Below are positions 1 to 7,288 of a stretch of 23,556 nucleotides of DNA, piece after piece. Both the position numbers and the translations under genes were made by a program. The notes under the pieces are model-generated. The model searched no databases, was not told the origin of the DNA, and worked only from the letters and a program-made list of their open reading frames with translations. The stretch is taken from assembly GCA_023422955.1 (NCBI GenBank), contig JAFAGG010000083.1:1-23556 (forward strand). Direction: 5' to 3'. This DNA is from Pseudomonadota bacterium. Its GTDB lineage: Bacteria; Pseudomonadota; Gammaproteobacteria; Burkholderiales; Burkholderiaceae_D. Position 1 is the first letter of the stretch, and every line of letters starts with the position of its first letter.

Positions 1-208
1 CCTTCAAGGGGAGGGTTAGGGGTGTAGCGAGGGTTTCAGGCGACATGTCGCCTGCTCGAGGAACGGCCCAGGCTTGCAAGCCTGGGCGCGCCCTGCAAGG
101 GGGGATGGGTTTAAATATCCGCCGCAATCGAAACCCATCCCCCTCCCCACCTTCCCCTTGAAGGGGTTGAGTTACTCCCGCCCGCTCAGGTATTACTCAA
201 TCGAAGCC
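1..208. repeat. Composite hairpin repeat region downstream of fliP
   Basis: This non-coding stretch follows the fliP stop codon and is packed with inverted repeats. From left to right: half of a CCCTCCCC/GGGGAGGG hairpin (1-15, cut by the window edge); an 18-bp perfect palindrome at 37-54; a 20-bp perfect palindrome at 67-86; a 13-bp perfect stem at 100-112 pairing with 131-143 around an 18-nt loop; and a short CCCCTT/AAGGGG hairpin at 154-166. The left and right parts, without the middle, match the reverse complement of about 20998-21082, so this is a second copy of one intergenic element carrying an internal insertion. No gene is visible here, and fliQ does not start before the window edge. 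Confidence 0.75.
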
Positions 209-1018
209 CTAATAAAAACTTCTCGCTATCGACCCCAGCAGCAGCTGCCAGCCATCGACCAGCACGAACAGCATCAGCTTGAACGGTAGCGCGACAATCG
301 CGGGCGATACCATCATCATGCCCATGGACATCAGCACGCTGGCGACCACCATGTCGATGATCAGGAAAGGAATGAAAATCGCAAAGCCGATCTGGAACGC
401 AGTCTTCAGTTCACTGGTGATGAAAGAGGGAATCAGCACGCGCAAGGGCACTTCTTCCGGGCCGTTGACTTGCGGTGTATTCGACAGCTGCATGTAAAAG
501 GCCAGATCCGATTCTCGCGTCTGCTCCAGCATGAAGGATTTCAGCGGTACCGCGCCGCGCTGCATCGCCTCGGTAATGTCGATGGCGTTTTCCGACAGCG
601 GCACATAGGCTTCGTTGTAGATGCGGTCGATCACCGGGCCCATCACGAACAGCGTCATGAACAGCGCCAGGCCGATCAGCACCTGGTTGGGCGGCGCGCT
701 CTGCGTGCCCAGCGCATGGCGCAGCAGCGATAGCACGATGATGATGCGGGTGAAGCTGGTCATCATCAGAAGCGCCGCCGGGATGAAGGACAGCGCCGTC
801 AGCAGGATCAGCGTTTGCAGGCTCAGCGAATAGGTCTGGCCGCCGCCGGGCGCCGGTGTGCTGGTCCAGGCGGGCGAGCCGGCTACTTGCGCGAGGCTGT
901 CGCCGGGCATCAGCAGCAGTAAAAGCAGGGCGGGGAGAAGTACCGCAAGGGGAGCACGCAGCAGGGGAGAACGCAGCCAGCCTGCAGGGAAAAGCGGGGT
1001 GAAGCTAGGAGCGTGCAT
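209..1018 (-). CDS. fliP: Flagellar type III export protein FliP
   Basis: FliP is an inner-membrane core subunit of the flagellar export gate, which it forms with FliQ and FliR. The 269-residue product begins with a hydrophobic leader (about residues 20-43, ending SLAQ), as expected because FliP is made with a cleavable signal peptide. The conserved stretch TSFTRIIIVLSLLRHALGTQ and the following NQVLIGLALF are clear FliP signatures, and further membrane segments lie near the C-terminus (FAIFIPFLIIDMVVASVLMSMGM). The start codon overlaps the end of fliO by 14 nt, suggesting translational coupling. fliQ, the usual next gene, is absent from the 208 nt that follow. Confidence 0.97.
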   Translation of the reverse strand: MHAPSFTPLFPAGWLRSPLLRAPLAVLLPALLLLLLMPGDSLAQVAGSPAWTSTPAPGGGQTYSLSLQTLILLTALSFIPAALLMMTSFTRIIIVLSLLRHALGTQSAPPNQVLIGLALFMTLFVMGPVIDRIYNEAYVPLSENAIDITEAMQRGAVPLKSFMLEQTRESDLAFYMQLSNTPQVNGPEEVPLRVLIPSFITSELKTAFQIGFAIFIPFLIIDMVVASVLMSMGMMMVSPAIVALPFKLMLFVLVDGWQLLLGSIARSFY

Positions 1019-1439
1019 TGCGTTGTTCTATCGATTGTTTGAGCCAGGATGAGAAATTCCTGTTGCTTTCGGTGCCGGAAGCGCTGCCCGCTGCGGGCGT
1101 TTCCTGGCGCGGCAGGGTGGACAGCGCATTCACGCTGCCGGGCGCCACGCCCACGACTATCCACTGGTCGGCCACTTCCACCACGATCACGCGTTCGCGG
1201 TTGCCGACGCTGACGCCGCCGACGATGCGCACATTGCCCGCCTGGCCGGTCCGGACCGGGTTGAATCTTTTGAGCAGCCAGGCGGCACCGGCCATCAGGC
1301 CCAGCACCACCACCAGGCCGAATACCGCCTGCGCAATCATGCCGCTGGGGGCGGCGGTTTGTATTGCGGGCGCCGCGTTCGACTGGGCCCAGGCGGGCGC
1401 GGCAATCAGCAGCAGCGGAGAGTAGAAGAAGCGCCGCAT
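1005..1439 (-). CDS. fliO: Flagellar biosynthetic protein FliO
   Basis: FliO is a small membrane protein that helps assemble or stabilise the FliP ring of the export gate. The 144-residue product has a signal-peptide-like start (residues 1-18, ending APAWA), a single membrane helix at about 34-57 followed by KRF, and a cytoplasmic domain with the family pattern VRIVGGVSVGNRERVIVVEVADQ. It lies between fliN and fliP in the canonical order, 11 nt after fliN and overlapping fliP by 14 nt. The tail is rich in Ser, Asn and Gly, and this part of the family is poorly conserved. Confidence 0.93.
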   Translation of the reverse strand: MRRFFYSPLLLIAAPAWAQSNAAPAIQTAAPSGMIAQAVFGLVVVLGLMAGAAWLLKRFNPVRTGQAGNVRIVGGVSVGNRERVIVVEVADQWIVVGVAPGSVNALSTLPRQETPAAGSASGTESNRNFSSWLKQSIEQRNARS

Positions 1440-1450
1440 GGTTTGATGTC

Positions 1451-1846
1451 TTATTTGTTCAGTTTGCGGATGCGCTCGGATGGCGTGATGATGTCGGTAA
1501 GGCGTATGCCGAACTTGTCGTTGACGACCACCACTTCGCCCTGGGCAATCAGGCAGCCGTTGACCAGTACATCCATGGGTTCGCCGGCCAGGCCGTCGAG
1601 TTCCACCACCGAACCCTGCGCCAGTTGCAGCAGGTTCTTGATTGCGATCTTGGTGCGGCCAAGCTCCACCGTCAGCTGGACCGGGATGTCGAGAATGAAA
1701 TCGATATCCTTGGGGGCTTCGCCCTTGTTGCTGCTGCCGCCGAAATCCTGAAACGCAGCGGTCGCGACCGGCTGCGGGCTTTCCGACTGGGCCTGTTCAG
1801 CCATCGCTGCGCCCCAGTCGTCCATGCTTGTTTCGTTGTCAGCCAT
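1451..1846 (-). CDS. fliN: Flagellar motor switch protein FliN
   Basis: FliN forms the lower C-ring with FliM. It takes part in rotational switching and docks the FliH-FliI export complex. The C-terminal SpoA domain (about residues 50-131) is clear, with VQLTVELGRTKIAIKNLL, a GEPMDVLVNG loop and the ending GIRLTDIITPSERI. The chosen ATG (MADNETSMDD) is preceded by an AAGGAG ribosome-binding site and overlaps the fliM stop by 8 nt. A longer reading frame upstream has no such site and would begin well inside fliM. The 131-residue length is normal for the family, and the acidic N-terminal region is variable. Confidence 0.96.
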   Translation of the reverse strand: MADNETSMDDWGAAMAEQAQSESPQPVATAAFQDFGGSSNKGEAPKDIDFILDIPVQLTVELGRTKIAIKNLLQLAQGSVVELDGLAGEPMDVLVNGCLIAQGEVVVVNDKFGIRLTDIITPSERIRKLNK

Positions 1847-2840
1847 TTCCTTCTCCTTGCCCGAAATCCTGGCCGCCATTGGCCAGCAGTTTTTCCACAC
1901 GCAGCGCGTATTGGCCGCTCATCGTGCCATAGCTGCATTCCATCACGGGCACGCCATCCACCTTGGCTTCCAGCAGCGGAGGCACATTAAGGGGAAGCAC
2001 GTCGCCCACTTTCATTTCCAGTATTTCGCCCAGGCTCATTTGAGTGGTGCCCAGCGTTGCGACCAGTTGCACTTCCGCGCTCTGGATCTGCTGGCGCATC
2101 AGGCGCACCCAGCGCTTGTCCATTTCCAGGGTTTCGCCCTGCAGGCTGCTGGTCAGCAGATCGCGTATCGGCTCGATCATCGCGTACGGCGTGCAGATAT
2201 GCATCTGGCCGCCGACCGGTCCCAGCTCGATGGAGAACGTGGTGGATACCACCACTTCATTGGGCGTGGCGATGTTGGCGAATTGCGTATTCACTTCGGA
2301 GCGCATGTACTCGAACTTGACCGGATAGACTGGCTCCCAGGACTTGGAATACGTCTCGAAAATGATATCCAGCACGCGCTGGATGATGCGCTGTTCGGTC
2401 TGGGTGAAGTCGCGTCCTTCCACGCGGGTGTGGAAACGGCCATCGCCGCCGAACAGGTTGTCGACCAGCAGGAACACCAGCGTTGGGTCCATCACGATCA
2501 ATGCCGTGCCGCGCAAGGGCTTCATCTGCACCAGGTTCAGGTTGGTCGGCACCACCAGGTTGCGGATGAATTCGCTGTACTTGGATACCTTGACCGGCCC
2601 GACCGAAACTTCCGCGGTACGGCGCAGGAAGTTGTACAGGCTGATGCGGAACTGGCGCGCGAAGCGCTCGTTGATGATCTCCAGCGTCGGCATGCGGCCG
2701 CGCACGATGCGTTCCTGCGTGGCCAGGTTGTAGGAGCGCACGCCGCCGTCATCATCGGTGGCGGCAACTTCATCCTGTTCGCCGGTGACACCTTTGAGCA
2801 GGGCATCGACTTCTTCTTGCGAAAGAAAGTTGTCTGACAT
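1839..2840 (-). CDS. fliM: Flagellar motor switch protein FliM
   Basis: FliM is the C-ring subunit that binds phosphorylated CheY and passes the switching signal to FliG. The 333-residue product has the N-terminal CheY-P-binding segment LSQEEVDALL (residues 6-15), a CheC-like middle domain containing the GGDG form of the FliG-contacting GGxG motif, and a C-terminal SpoA domain (about 240-320) homologous to FliN. Its ATG directly follows the fliL stop codon with no gap, and its end overlaps fliN by 8 nt, so the three genes are very likely co-translated. Length and motifs are typical, with no sign of damage. Confidence 0.98.
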   Translation of the reverse strand: MSDNFLSQEEVDALLKGVTGEQDEVAATDDDGGVRSYNLATQERIVRGRMPTLEIINERFARQFRISLYNFLRRTAEVSVGPVKVSKYSEFIRNLVVPTNLNLVQMKPLRGTALIVMDPTLVFLLVDNLFGGDGRFHTRVEGRDFTQTEQRIIQRVLDIIFETYSKSWEPVYPVKFEYMRSEVNTQFANIATPNEVVVSTTFSIELGPVGGQMHICTPYAMIEPIRDLLTSSLQGETLEMDKRWVRLMRQQIQSAEVQLVATLGTTQMSLGEILEMKVGDVLPLNVPPLLEAKVDGVPVMECSYGTMSGQYALRVEKLLANGGQDFGQGEGNG

Positions 2841-3353
2841 TTACTGGATCACGAAGGCAGTGAAGAACACGCTGGTGACGCCCAGGGAAGGCGCGCCGGA
2901 AGCGAAAGGCTCATTGAGCGTTGCTATGATGTCTTCCGCCAGCTTGCTTTTGCCTTCCGACGAGGTGAGTTCGGACGGTCGCTTGCTCGACAGCAGCGCC
3001 AGCAGGCGGCTGCGTATCATGGGCATGTAAGTCTTGATCTGGTCGGCCTGCTCCTGCGCCGCCAGCTGCAGGGTCATCGTCACCTGTAGATATTGTTCGC
3101 CCATTTCCGGCTGCAGATTCACGACAAAGGAATCGAGCGCGGAGAAGATGGGCGGCTGCGGAGGCGGCGGCTGGGTGTTGACCATGCTGTCGGCCGGTGC
3201 TTGCTGGCCGGCGAAGTACCATGCGGCACCGCCGCCGATTGCACCGGCCGCCAGCAGGCCGAGCACTGCAAGGATCAGGGTCTTCTTCTTTTTCGGTTTG
3301 GTCTCACCGGCGGCATCGCCTTCCGGTTTGTTCGCTTTTTTTGCCGTGGCCAT
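2841..3353 (-). CDS. fliL: Flagellar basal body-associated protein FliL
   Basis: FliL surrounds the stator units at the basal body and supports motor torque. The 170-residue product has a lysine-rich cytoplasmic N-terminus (KPKKKK at 19-24), one membrane helix at about 25-48, a proline-rich linker (QPPPPQPP) and a periplasmic domain containing FVVNLQPEMGEQYLQVTMTLQL and the typical ending SVFFTAFVIQ. It is the first gene after a 200-nt gap containing a probable fliK terminator, so it may start its own fliLMNOP transcript. The ribosome-binding site is weak (GAAAG about 6 nt before the ATG). Confidence 0.96.
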   Translation of the reverse strand: MATAKKANKPEGDAAGETKPKKKKTLILAVLGLLAAGAIGGGAAWYFAGQQAPADSMVNTQPPPPQPPIFSALDSFVVNLQPEMGEQYLQVTMTLQLAAQEQADQIKTYMPMIRSRLLALLSSKRPSELTSSEGKSKLAEDIIATLNEPFASGAPSLGVTSVFFTAFVIQ

Positions 3354-3391
3354 CGTAATCTTTCAATGCGAAGAGCAATTCATTGTGCTCC

Positions 3392-3421
3392 ATTGTAAGA
3401 ACTATGGATGCCGGGCATCAA
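3392..3421 (-). promoter_or_regulatory. Possible sigma-70-type promoter upstream of fliL
   Basis: On the minus strand TTGATG (3421-3416) is followed after 18 nt by TACAAT (3397-3392), about 40 nt before the fliL ATG. The -10 hexamer has one mismatch to consensus and the -35 two, and the spacing is one base long. It lies just downstream of the probable fliK terminator, where a promoter for fliLMNOP would be useful. This is a weak pattern match only. Confidence 0.25.
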
Positions 3422-3495
3422 TGGAAAAGAGGGGAGAAGGGGGCGTATATCTGGCGCAGGATTTTTGCGCTGGACGGTTTGACCATAAATGCAAA

Positions 3496-3517
3496 GCCCT
3501 CCCGGTTCGGGGAGGGC
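3496..3517 (-). terminator. Probable intrinsic terminator after fliK
   Basis: An 8-bp perfect GC-rich stem (GCCCTCCC at 3496-3503 pairing with GGGAGGGC at 3510-3517) encloses a 6-nt loop. On the minus strand it is followed by TTTGCATTTAT, an imperfect U tract. It lies about 40 nt past the fliK stop codon and probably ends or attenuates the fliF-to-fliK transcript before fliL. Confidence 0.6.
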
Positions 3518-3555
3518 GGGGGGCAGTCTTTGAGGCGGGCCTCGATGCCGCCTTG

Positions 3556-4647
3556 TCAGGCGAAGGTATCCACCAATCCATTGCCGCCTGCGATGACGCG
3601 GCGTGCCGGGGGCGGTTCGTCGGCGAGTGCCGATTCGCCTTCCCGTCCGCCGGCATGCGAGCCCTGGCCTTGACCTGAGGAGCGGGCAAAGTCGCCCTGC
3701 TGTTGCGGCGTCCCTTGGTTGACCGAAGCCTGGTCCAGCTGGATGCCGGCCTCGCCCAGCATTTCACGCAATTTCGGCAGCGCGGCTTCGAGCGCCTGGC
3801 GTACTTCGGCATGCGGCGCGACGAAGGTGGCATTGGCGTGCGAATTCGAGACATTCAGTACCACCTGCAGCGGCCCGAGTTCAGGCGGGTTGAGCGTCAG
3901 CGATGCACTTTGCTCGGCGCCGCTGACCATCCAGCTCACGCGTTGCGCTATCGCCTGATCCCAGCCTGAGCTTCCCACTCTCGGCGCGATATGGTGAGGG
4001 ACGGCCTGGGCGTTGCGTGCCGCTCCCGCCTGCGCGGCCTGATTCAATTGTTGCAGGGTGGAGGAAAATTCCGTCGGCGCTCCTTCCTCGCCAGCCACAT
4101 CGGCTGTTCCCTGGCGGCTCAGTGCCGCCTGCAGGTCGAGATCCGCGTCGGCCTGCGCTGCAGTGCGATCGCGTGCCGCATTCAGTTTGGAATCGCCCGA
4201 CTCGGACAGATCCGCCTGCGCGTCTTTTTCACCATCCTGGCGGCCCAGGGCTTTGCCCAGCAGCGCGAGCGGATCGGCGGCTTCGGTATCGACTTCGGCA
4301 GGCGCGGCTTCACCCGTGCCGCTCTGGCGCTGCAGCAGGCCGGCGATCATTGCCGCCAGTTCCGGCGACAGGGTTGCGGTCTCGGTGTCGCTTTCATCCT
4401 TATCGGCTGCGGCCTGGTTTTTACTGGCATCGCCGGCGGCGGGCGTATTCGTTTTGTCGGCAGCGGCCGATGTCTGGGTGTCGGTGCGATCGGCCTGGCT
4501 GTTGCCGGCCTGTCCCTTGCCCGCTATTTCTTCGGACAGCATCTGCTGAAACGGATTGCCGGACGCTTCAGCCTGGCGCGCGCCGGCGCGGCCTGCTGCG
4601 GAAGGCGGCATGCTGCTGGCGATGTTGGCGACGGAAGGTGTTGTCAT
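3556..4647 (-). CDS. fliK: Flagellar hook-length control protein FliK
   Basis: FliK is a secreted ruler that measures the hook and switches FlhB from hook to filament export. The 363-residue product has a long, low-complexity, Ala/Asp/Gln-rich N-terminal two-thirds and a conserved C-terminal hook domain (about residues 230-310), with the hallmark LNPPELGPLQV (252-262), then VAPHAEVRQALEAALPKLREML. The tail is Gly/Gln-rich. The ATG is chosen because GGAGG lies 11 nt upstream, whereas the in-frame GTG three codons earlier is only 2 nt from that site. The site is part of a CCTC/GAGG inverted repeat at 4659-4669. It follows fliJ by 33 nt, as in other fli operons. Confidence 0.95.
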   Translation of the reverse strand: MTTPSVANIASSMPPSAAGRAGARQAEASGNPFQQMLSEEIAGKGQAGNSQADRTDTQTSAAADKTNTPAAGDASKNQAAADKDESDTETATLSPELAAMIAGLLQRQSGTGEAAPAEVDTEAADPLALLGKALGRQDGEKDAQADLSESGDSKLNAARDRTAAQADADLDLQAALSRQGTADVAGEEGAPTEFSSTLQQLNQAAQAGAARNAQAVPHHIAPRVGSSGWDQAIAQRVSWMVSGAEQSASLTLNPPELGPLQVVLNVSNSHANATFVAPHAEVRQALEAALPKLREMLGEAGIQLDQASVNQGTPQQQGDFARSSGQGQGSHAGGREGESALADEPPPARRVIAGGNGLVDTFA

Positions 4648-4680
4648 AAGGGCCACTGCCTCCAGGAGGTGCGTGTGCGG

Positions 4681-5121
4681 TTAACGTTTGTAGAAGTGCT
4701 GGCGCGCTGCATGTTCATCCATGGCTTTCTGGTCGCGCTTGCCTTCTTTCTTCAATTCTGTCTGCTCGGCGCGGGTGGACAGCAAGTCGTAAGACTTGCG
4801 CTTGCGCTCGCAGGCTTGCCAAGTGCCGCGTTCGCGGCTGATCCGGCGCTGCGCATCCTGCACGATCTGCTGCTGGCCCGCGATGGCCTGATCCAGTTTG
4901 CCCAGGAACAGCTGGAAATTGCGGTAGCCGGAAGCGGTCAGGCCCTGCGCCAGGCTCGCGTTGAAGCGTGACTGGTATTCGTCGCGATACTGCTGCAGCA
5001 TCTCCAGCTTCTCTTCCGCGCTGCGGCTGGCGGACAGGGCATCGCCCAGGCGCTTGGCCGCGTTATCGGTATCGGTGCTGGCCAGGTCGAGCAGCGTATC
5101 GAGTGTGGAGGGATGTGCCAT
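4681..5121 (-). CDS. fliJ: Flagellar export chaperone FliJ
   Basis: FliJ is the coiled-coil stalk protein of the export ATPase. It sits in the FliI hexamer and links it to FlhA. The roughly 146-residue product is almost entirely helical and charged, with heptad-like patterns throughout (for example ERGTWQACERKRKSYDLLSTRAEQ near residues 96-120) and a basic C-terminal end. Length and position between fliI and fliK fit the family. The ATG beginning MAHPSTLD is preferred; an in-frame GTG two codons upstream is possible, and neither has a strong ribosome-binding site. The gap to fliI is 30 nt. Confidence 0.93.
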   Translation of the reverse strand: MAHPSTLDTLLDLASTDTDNAAKRLGDALSASRSAEEKLEMLQQYRDEYQSRFNASLAQGLTASGYRNFQLFLGKLDQAIAGQQQIVQDAQRRISRERGTWQACERKRKSYDLLSTRAEQTELKKEGKRDQKAMDEHAARQHFYKR

Positions 5122-5151
5122 GTTCACATTCTATTTTTGTAAGGCGCCGCG

Positions 5152-6555
5152 CTATCTGCCGAATAGAGCGGAAAGTTGGCCCCAACTCTCGGCAATGCTG
5201 GCGCGTTCCTCGATATTCTGTTGCAGGAAGGTCTCGATGCTGCCGTGCATGGCGATCGCCTTGTCCAGCACCGGGTCCGAGCCCGGGCTGTAGGCGCCCA
5301 CGCTGATCAGGTCGCGGCTGCGCTGATAGCGGGAATACAGCTGCTTGAGCGTGCGCGCCTGCTGCTGCTGTTCGGGCGAAGTGATGTTCTGCATCACGCG
5401 GCTGATCGATTGTTCGATATCGATGGCCGGATAATGGCCGGCTTCCGCCAGCGAGCGGTTCAGCACGATATGCCCATCCAGGATCGCGCGTGCCGCATCC
5501 GCGATCGGATCCTGCTGATCGTCGCCCTCGGTCAGCACCGTGTAGAACGCGGTGATCGATCCGCCGCCATCCTTGCCGTTGCCGGCGCGTTCCACCAGCG
5601 TCGGCAGCTTGGCGAACACGGAGGGCGGATAACCCTTGGTCGCGGGCGGCTCGCCGATGGCCAGCGCGATTTCGCGCTGTGCCATCGCATAGCGGGTCAG
5701 CGAATCCATGATCAGCAGCACGTTCATGCCCTGGTCGCGGAAATGCTCGGCAATCGCGGTCGCATACGACGCGCCCTGCAGCCGCATCAGCGGCGGCGTG
5801 TCGGCCGGCGCGGCCACCACCACCGAGCGCGCCAGGCCTTCTTCGCCCAGGTTGTGTTCGATGAATTCCTTGACTTCGCGGCCGCGTTCGCCGATCAGGC
5901 CGACCACGATGATGTCGGCAGTGGTGTAGCGTGCCATCATGCCCAGCAAGACGCTCTTGCCGACGCCGGAGCCGGCGAACACGCCGATGCGCTGGCCGCG
6001 GCCTACCGACAGCATGCTGTTGATCGCGCGCACGCCCACGTCCAGCGGCTCGACTATTGGCGCGCGGCCGAGCGGATTGGCGGCGCGCACATTGAGCGGC
6101 GCGGTGTGGGAAGTCGTGAGCGGGCCGAGCTGGTCCAGCGGACGGCCGGCGGCATCGACCACGCGGCCCAGCAGTTCCGGCCCCACCGGCAAATGCCGGC
6201 CGCGGTCGCTGGGACGGCGGCGCGGATGCGACACGGTGCCGGGCGGCGGCAGCGTCTGCACCACTTCCATAGGATAGACATGCGCGCCGGGCACGATGCC
6301 TTCCACGTCGCTTTGCGGCATCAGAAACAGGCGCTCATCTTCGAAGCCCACCACTTCGGCTTCGATCAGGGTGCCGTTGGGCAGCGGAATGCTGCAGGCG
6401 CTGCCTATGGCCAGCCGCAGGCCGACTGCTTCCATCACCAGGCCGGTCACGCGGGTGACGCGCCCGGCCACTTCCATGGGCTCGGCTATCGCCAGCAGTT
6501 CGCCGCAATCGCGCAGGTAGTCGCGCCAGCGCTGGCTGGCCGGTTCGGTGTTCAT
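5152..6555 (-). CDS. fliI: Flagellum-specific export ATPase FliI
   Basis: FliI is the F1-beta-like hexameric ATPase that works with the proton motive force in flagellar protein export. The 467-residue product shows an N-terminal beta-barrel domain, the Walker A loop GSGVGKS (about residues 195-201), IGERGREVKEF after it, Walker B LLIMD (about 280-284) with DSLTRYAMAQREI, and the conserved KGYPPSVFAKLPTLVERAG region. The ATG overlaps the fliH stop in an ATGA arrangement, which fixes the start and implies coupling; an upstream GTG in the same frame is less likely. FliH, its negative regulator, and FliJ, its stalk, are its direct neighbours. Confidence 0.98.
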   Translation of the reverse strand: MNTEPASQRWRDYLRDCGELLAIAEPMEVAGRVTRVTGLVMEAVGLRLAIGSACSIPLPNGTLIEAEVVGFEDERLFLMPQSDVEGIVPGAHVYPMEVVQTLPPPGTVSHPRRRPSDRGRHLPVGPELLGRVVDAAGRPLDQLGPLTTSHTAPLNVRAANPLGRAPIVEPLDVGVRAINSMLSVGRGQRIGVFAGSGVGKSVLLGMMARYTTADIIVVGLIGERGREVKEFIEHNLGEEGLARSVVVAAPADTPPLMRLQGASYATAIAEHFRDQGMNVLLIMDSLTRYAMAQREIALAIGEPPATKGYPPSVFAKLPTLVERAGNGKDGGGSITAFYTVLTEGDDQQDPIADAARAILDGHIVLNRSLAEAGHYPAIDIEQSISRVMQNITSPEQQQQARTLKQLYSRYQRSRDLISVGAYSPGSDPVLDKAIAMHGSIETFLQQNIEERASIAESWGQLSALFGR

Positions 6556-7217
6556 GCGTCCATCCACGCAGAGTCGGATGACAGCGAGGCGGCAATGCGC
6601 TGCCAGCGAGTCTCGGTGGTGGCATCGATCTGGTTACTGGCGGTTTCCACGCGGCAGCCGCCGCGTTCCAGGTGCGGGTCTTCGACCACGCGCCAGCCGG
6701 CGGCGGAGAGTTCGCTGCCCATCTGGTCGTTGACCAGCACTGCATCCACCGGATTCAGCATCAGCATGGCCGGCTGCTGTACCGTGGGCAGGTAGCCGAT
6801 GGCTTGCCTGACGATGGGCAGGATCAGTTCCGGCTTGGCCGGCAGCGCGGTTTTCAGCATGGCCTTGGCCACATCGATGGCGAGCGCCAGCACATCAGCG
6901 GCGATCAGTTCATTGGCGTTGGCAACTTCGGAACCGAATTGCTGGGCCATCTGCTTGAGCAGGCGGCCTTCTTCCTGCGCCTGCTCGCGTCCGCGGACCA
7001 GTCCTTCTTCATAGCCCTTGGTCATGCCTTCCTGGTAGCCCTGTTCGCGCGCTGTCTCGCGTTCTGCATCCAATTGTTCGGCATGCTGCGCGATCGCCTG
7101 CGCGGCGTCTTCCACCGAAAGGGAGGCCTTGCCGTGATTGTCTTGATCGCCGTAATCTTCGAAGGAAGCGAGTTCCCAGCGCTGATAGGCGGTCTGATGT
7201 TCTTTGGGTAAGGACAT
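6552..7217 (-). CDS. fliH: Flagellar assembly protein FliH
   Basis: FliH binds FliI as a dimer, restrains its ATPase activity and anchors it to FliN at the C-ring. The 221-residue product starts MSLPKEHQTAYQRWELASF, has a long charged helical middle with small-residue repeats typical of FliH (GYQEGMTKGYEEGLVRGREQA, about residues 60-80), and a C-terminal domain related to the stator subunits of V/F-type ATPases (from about 100). It ends by overlapping the fliI ATG. No strong ribosome-binding site precedes the ATG, and a triplicated 11-nt repeat lies just upstream, at the end of fliG. Confidence 0.95.
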   Translation of the reverse strand: MSLPKEHQTAYQRWELASFEDYGDQDNHGKASLSVEDAAQAIAQHAEQLDAERETAREQGYQEGMTKGYEEGLVRGREQAQEEGRLLKQMAQQFGSEVANANELIAADVLALAIDVAKAMLKTALPAKPELILPIVRQAIGYLPTVQQPAMLMLNPVDAVLVNDQMGSELSAAGWRVVEDPHLERGGCRVETASNQIDATTETRWQRIAASLSSDSAWMDA

Positions 7218-7255
7218 GGCTGTTTGTTCTCTGAGCTCTGAAAGGCGCGGGTATC

Positions 7256-7288
7256 GCTAGGCCTTAGCTAGGCGTTAGCTAGGTGTTA
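7256..7288. repeat. Three tandem 11-nt repeats at the fliG stop codon
   Basis: Three consecutive units read GCTAGGCCTTA (7256-7266), GCTAGGCGTTA (7267-7277) and GCTAGGTGTTA (7278-7288) on the plus strand. The TTA of the last unit is the reverse complement of the fliG TAA stop codon, so the array begins exactly at the stop and extends into the 68-nt fliG-fliH gap. Units differ at one or two positions. Confidence 0.85.

Noticed and set aside
1824..2837. A 337-codon plus-strand frame opposite fliM
   Set aside because: Antisense shadow of fliM; the minus-strand product has clear motifs and this one does not.
5176..6795. A 539-codon open frame on the plus strand opposite fliI and fliH
   Set aside because: It is rich in His, Arg, Ala and Gly, matches no family I know, and mirrors the GC-rich codon pattern of the real genes on the other strand.
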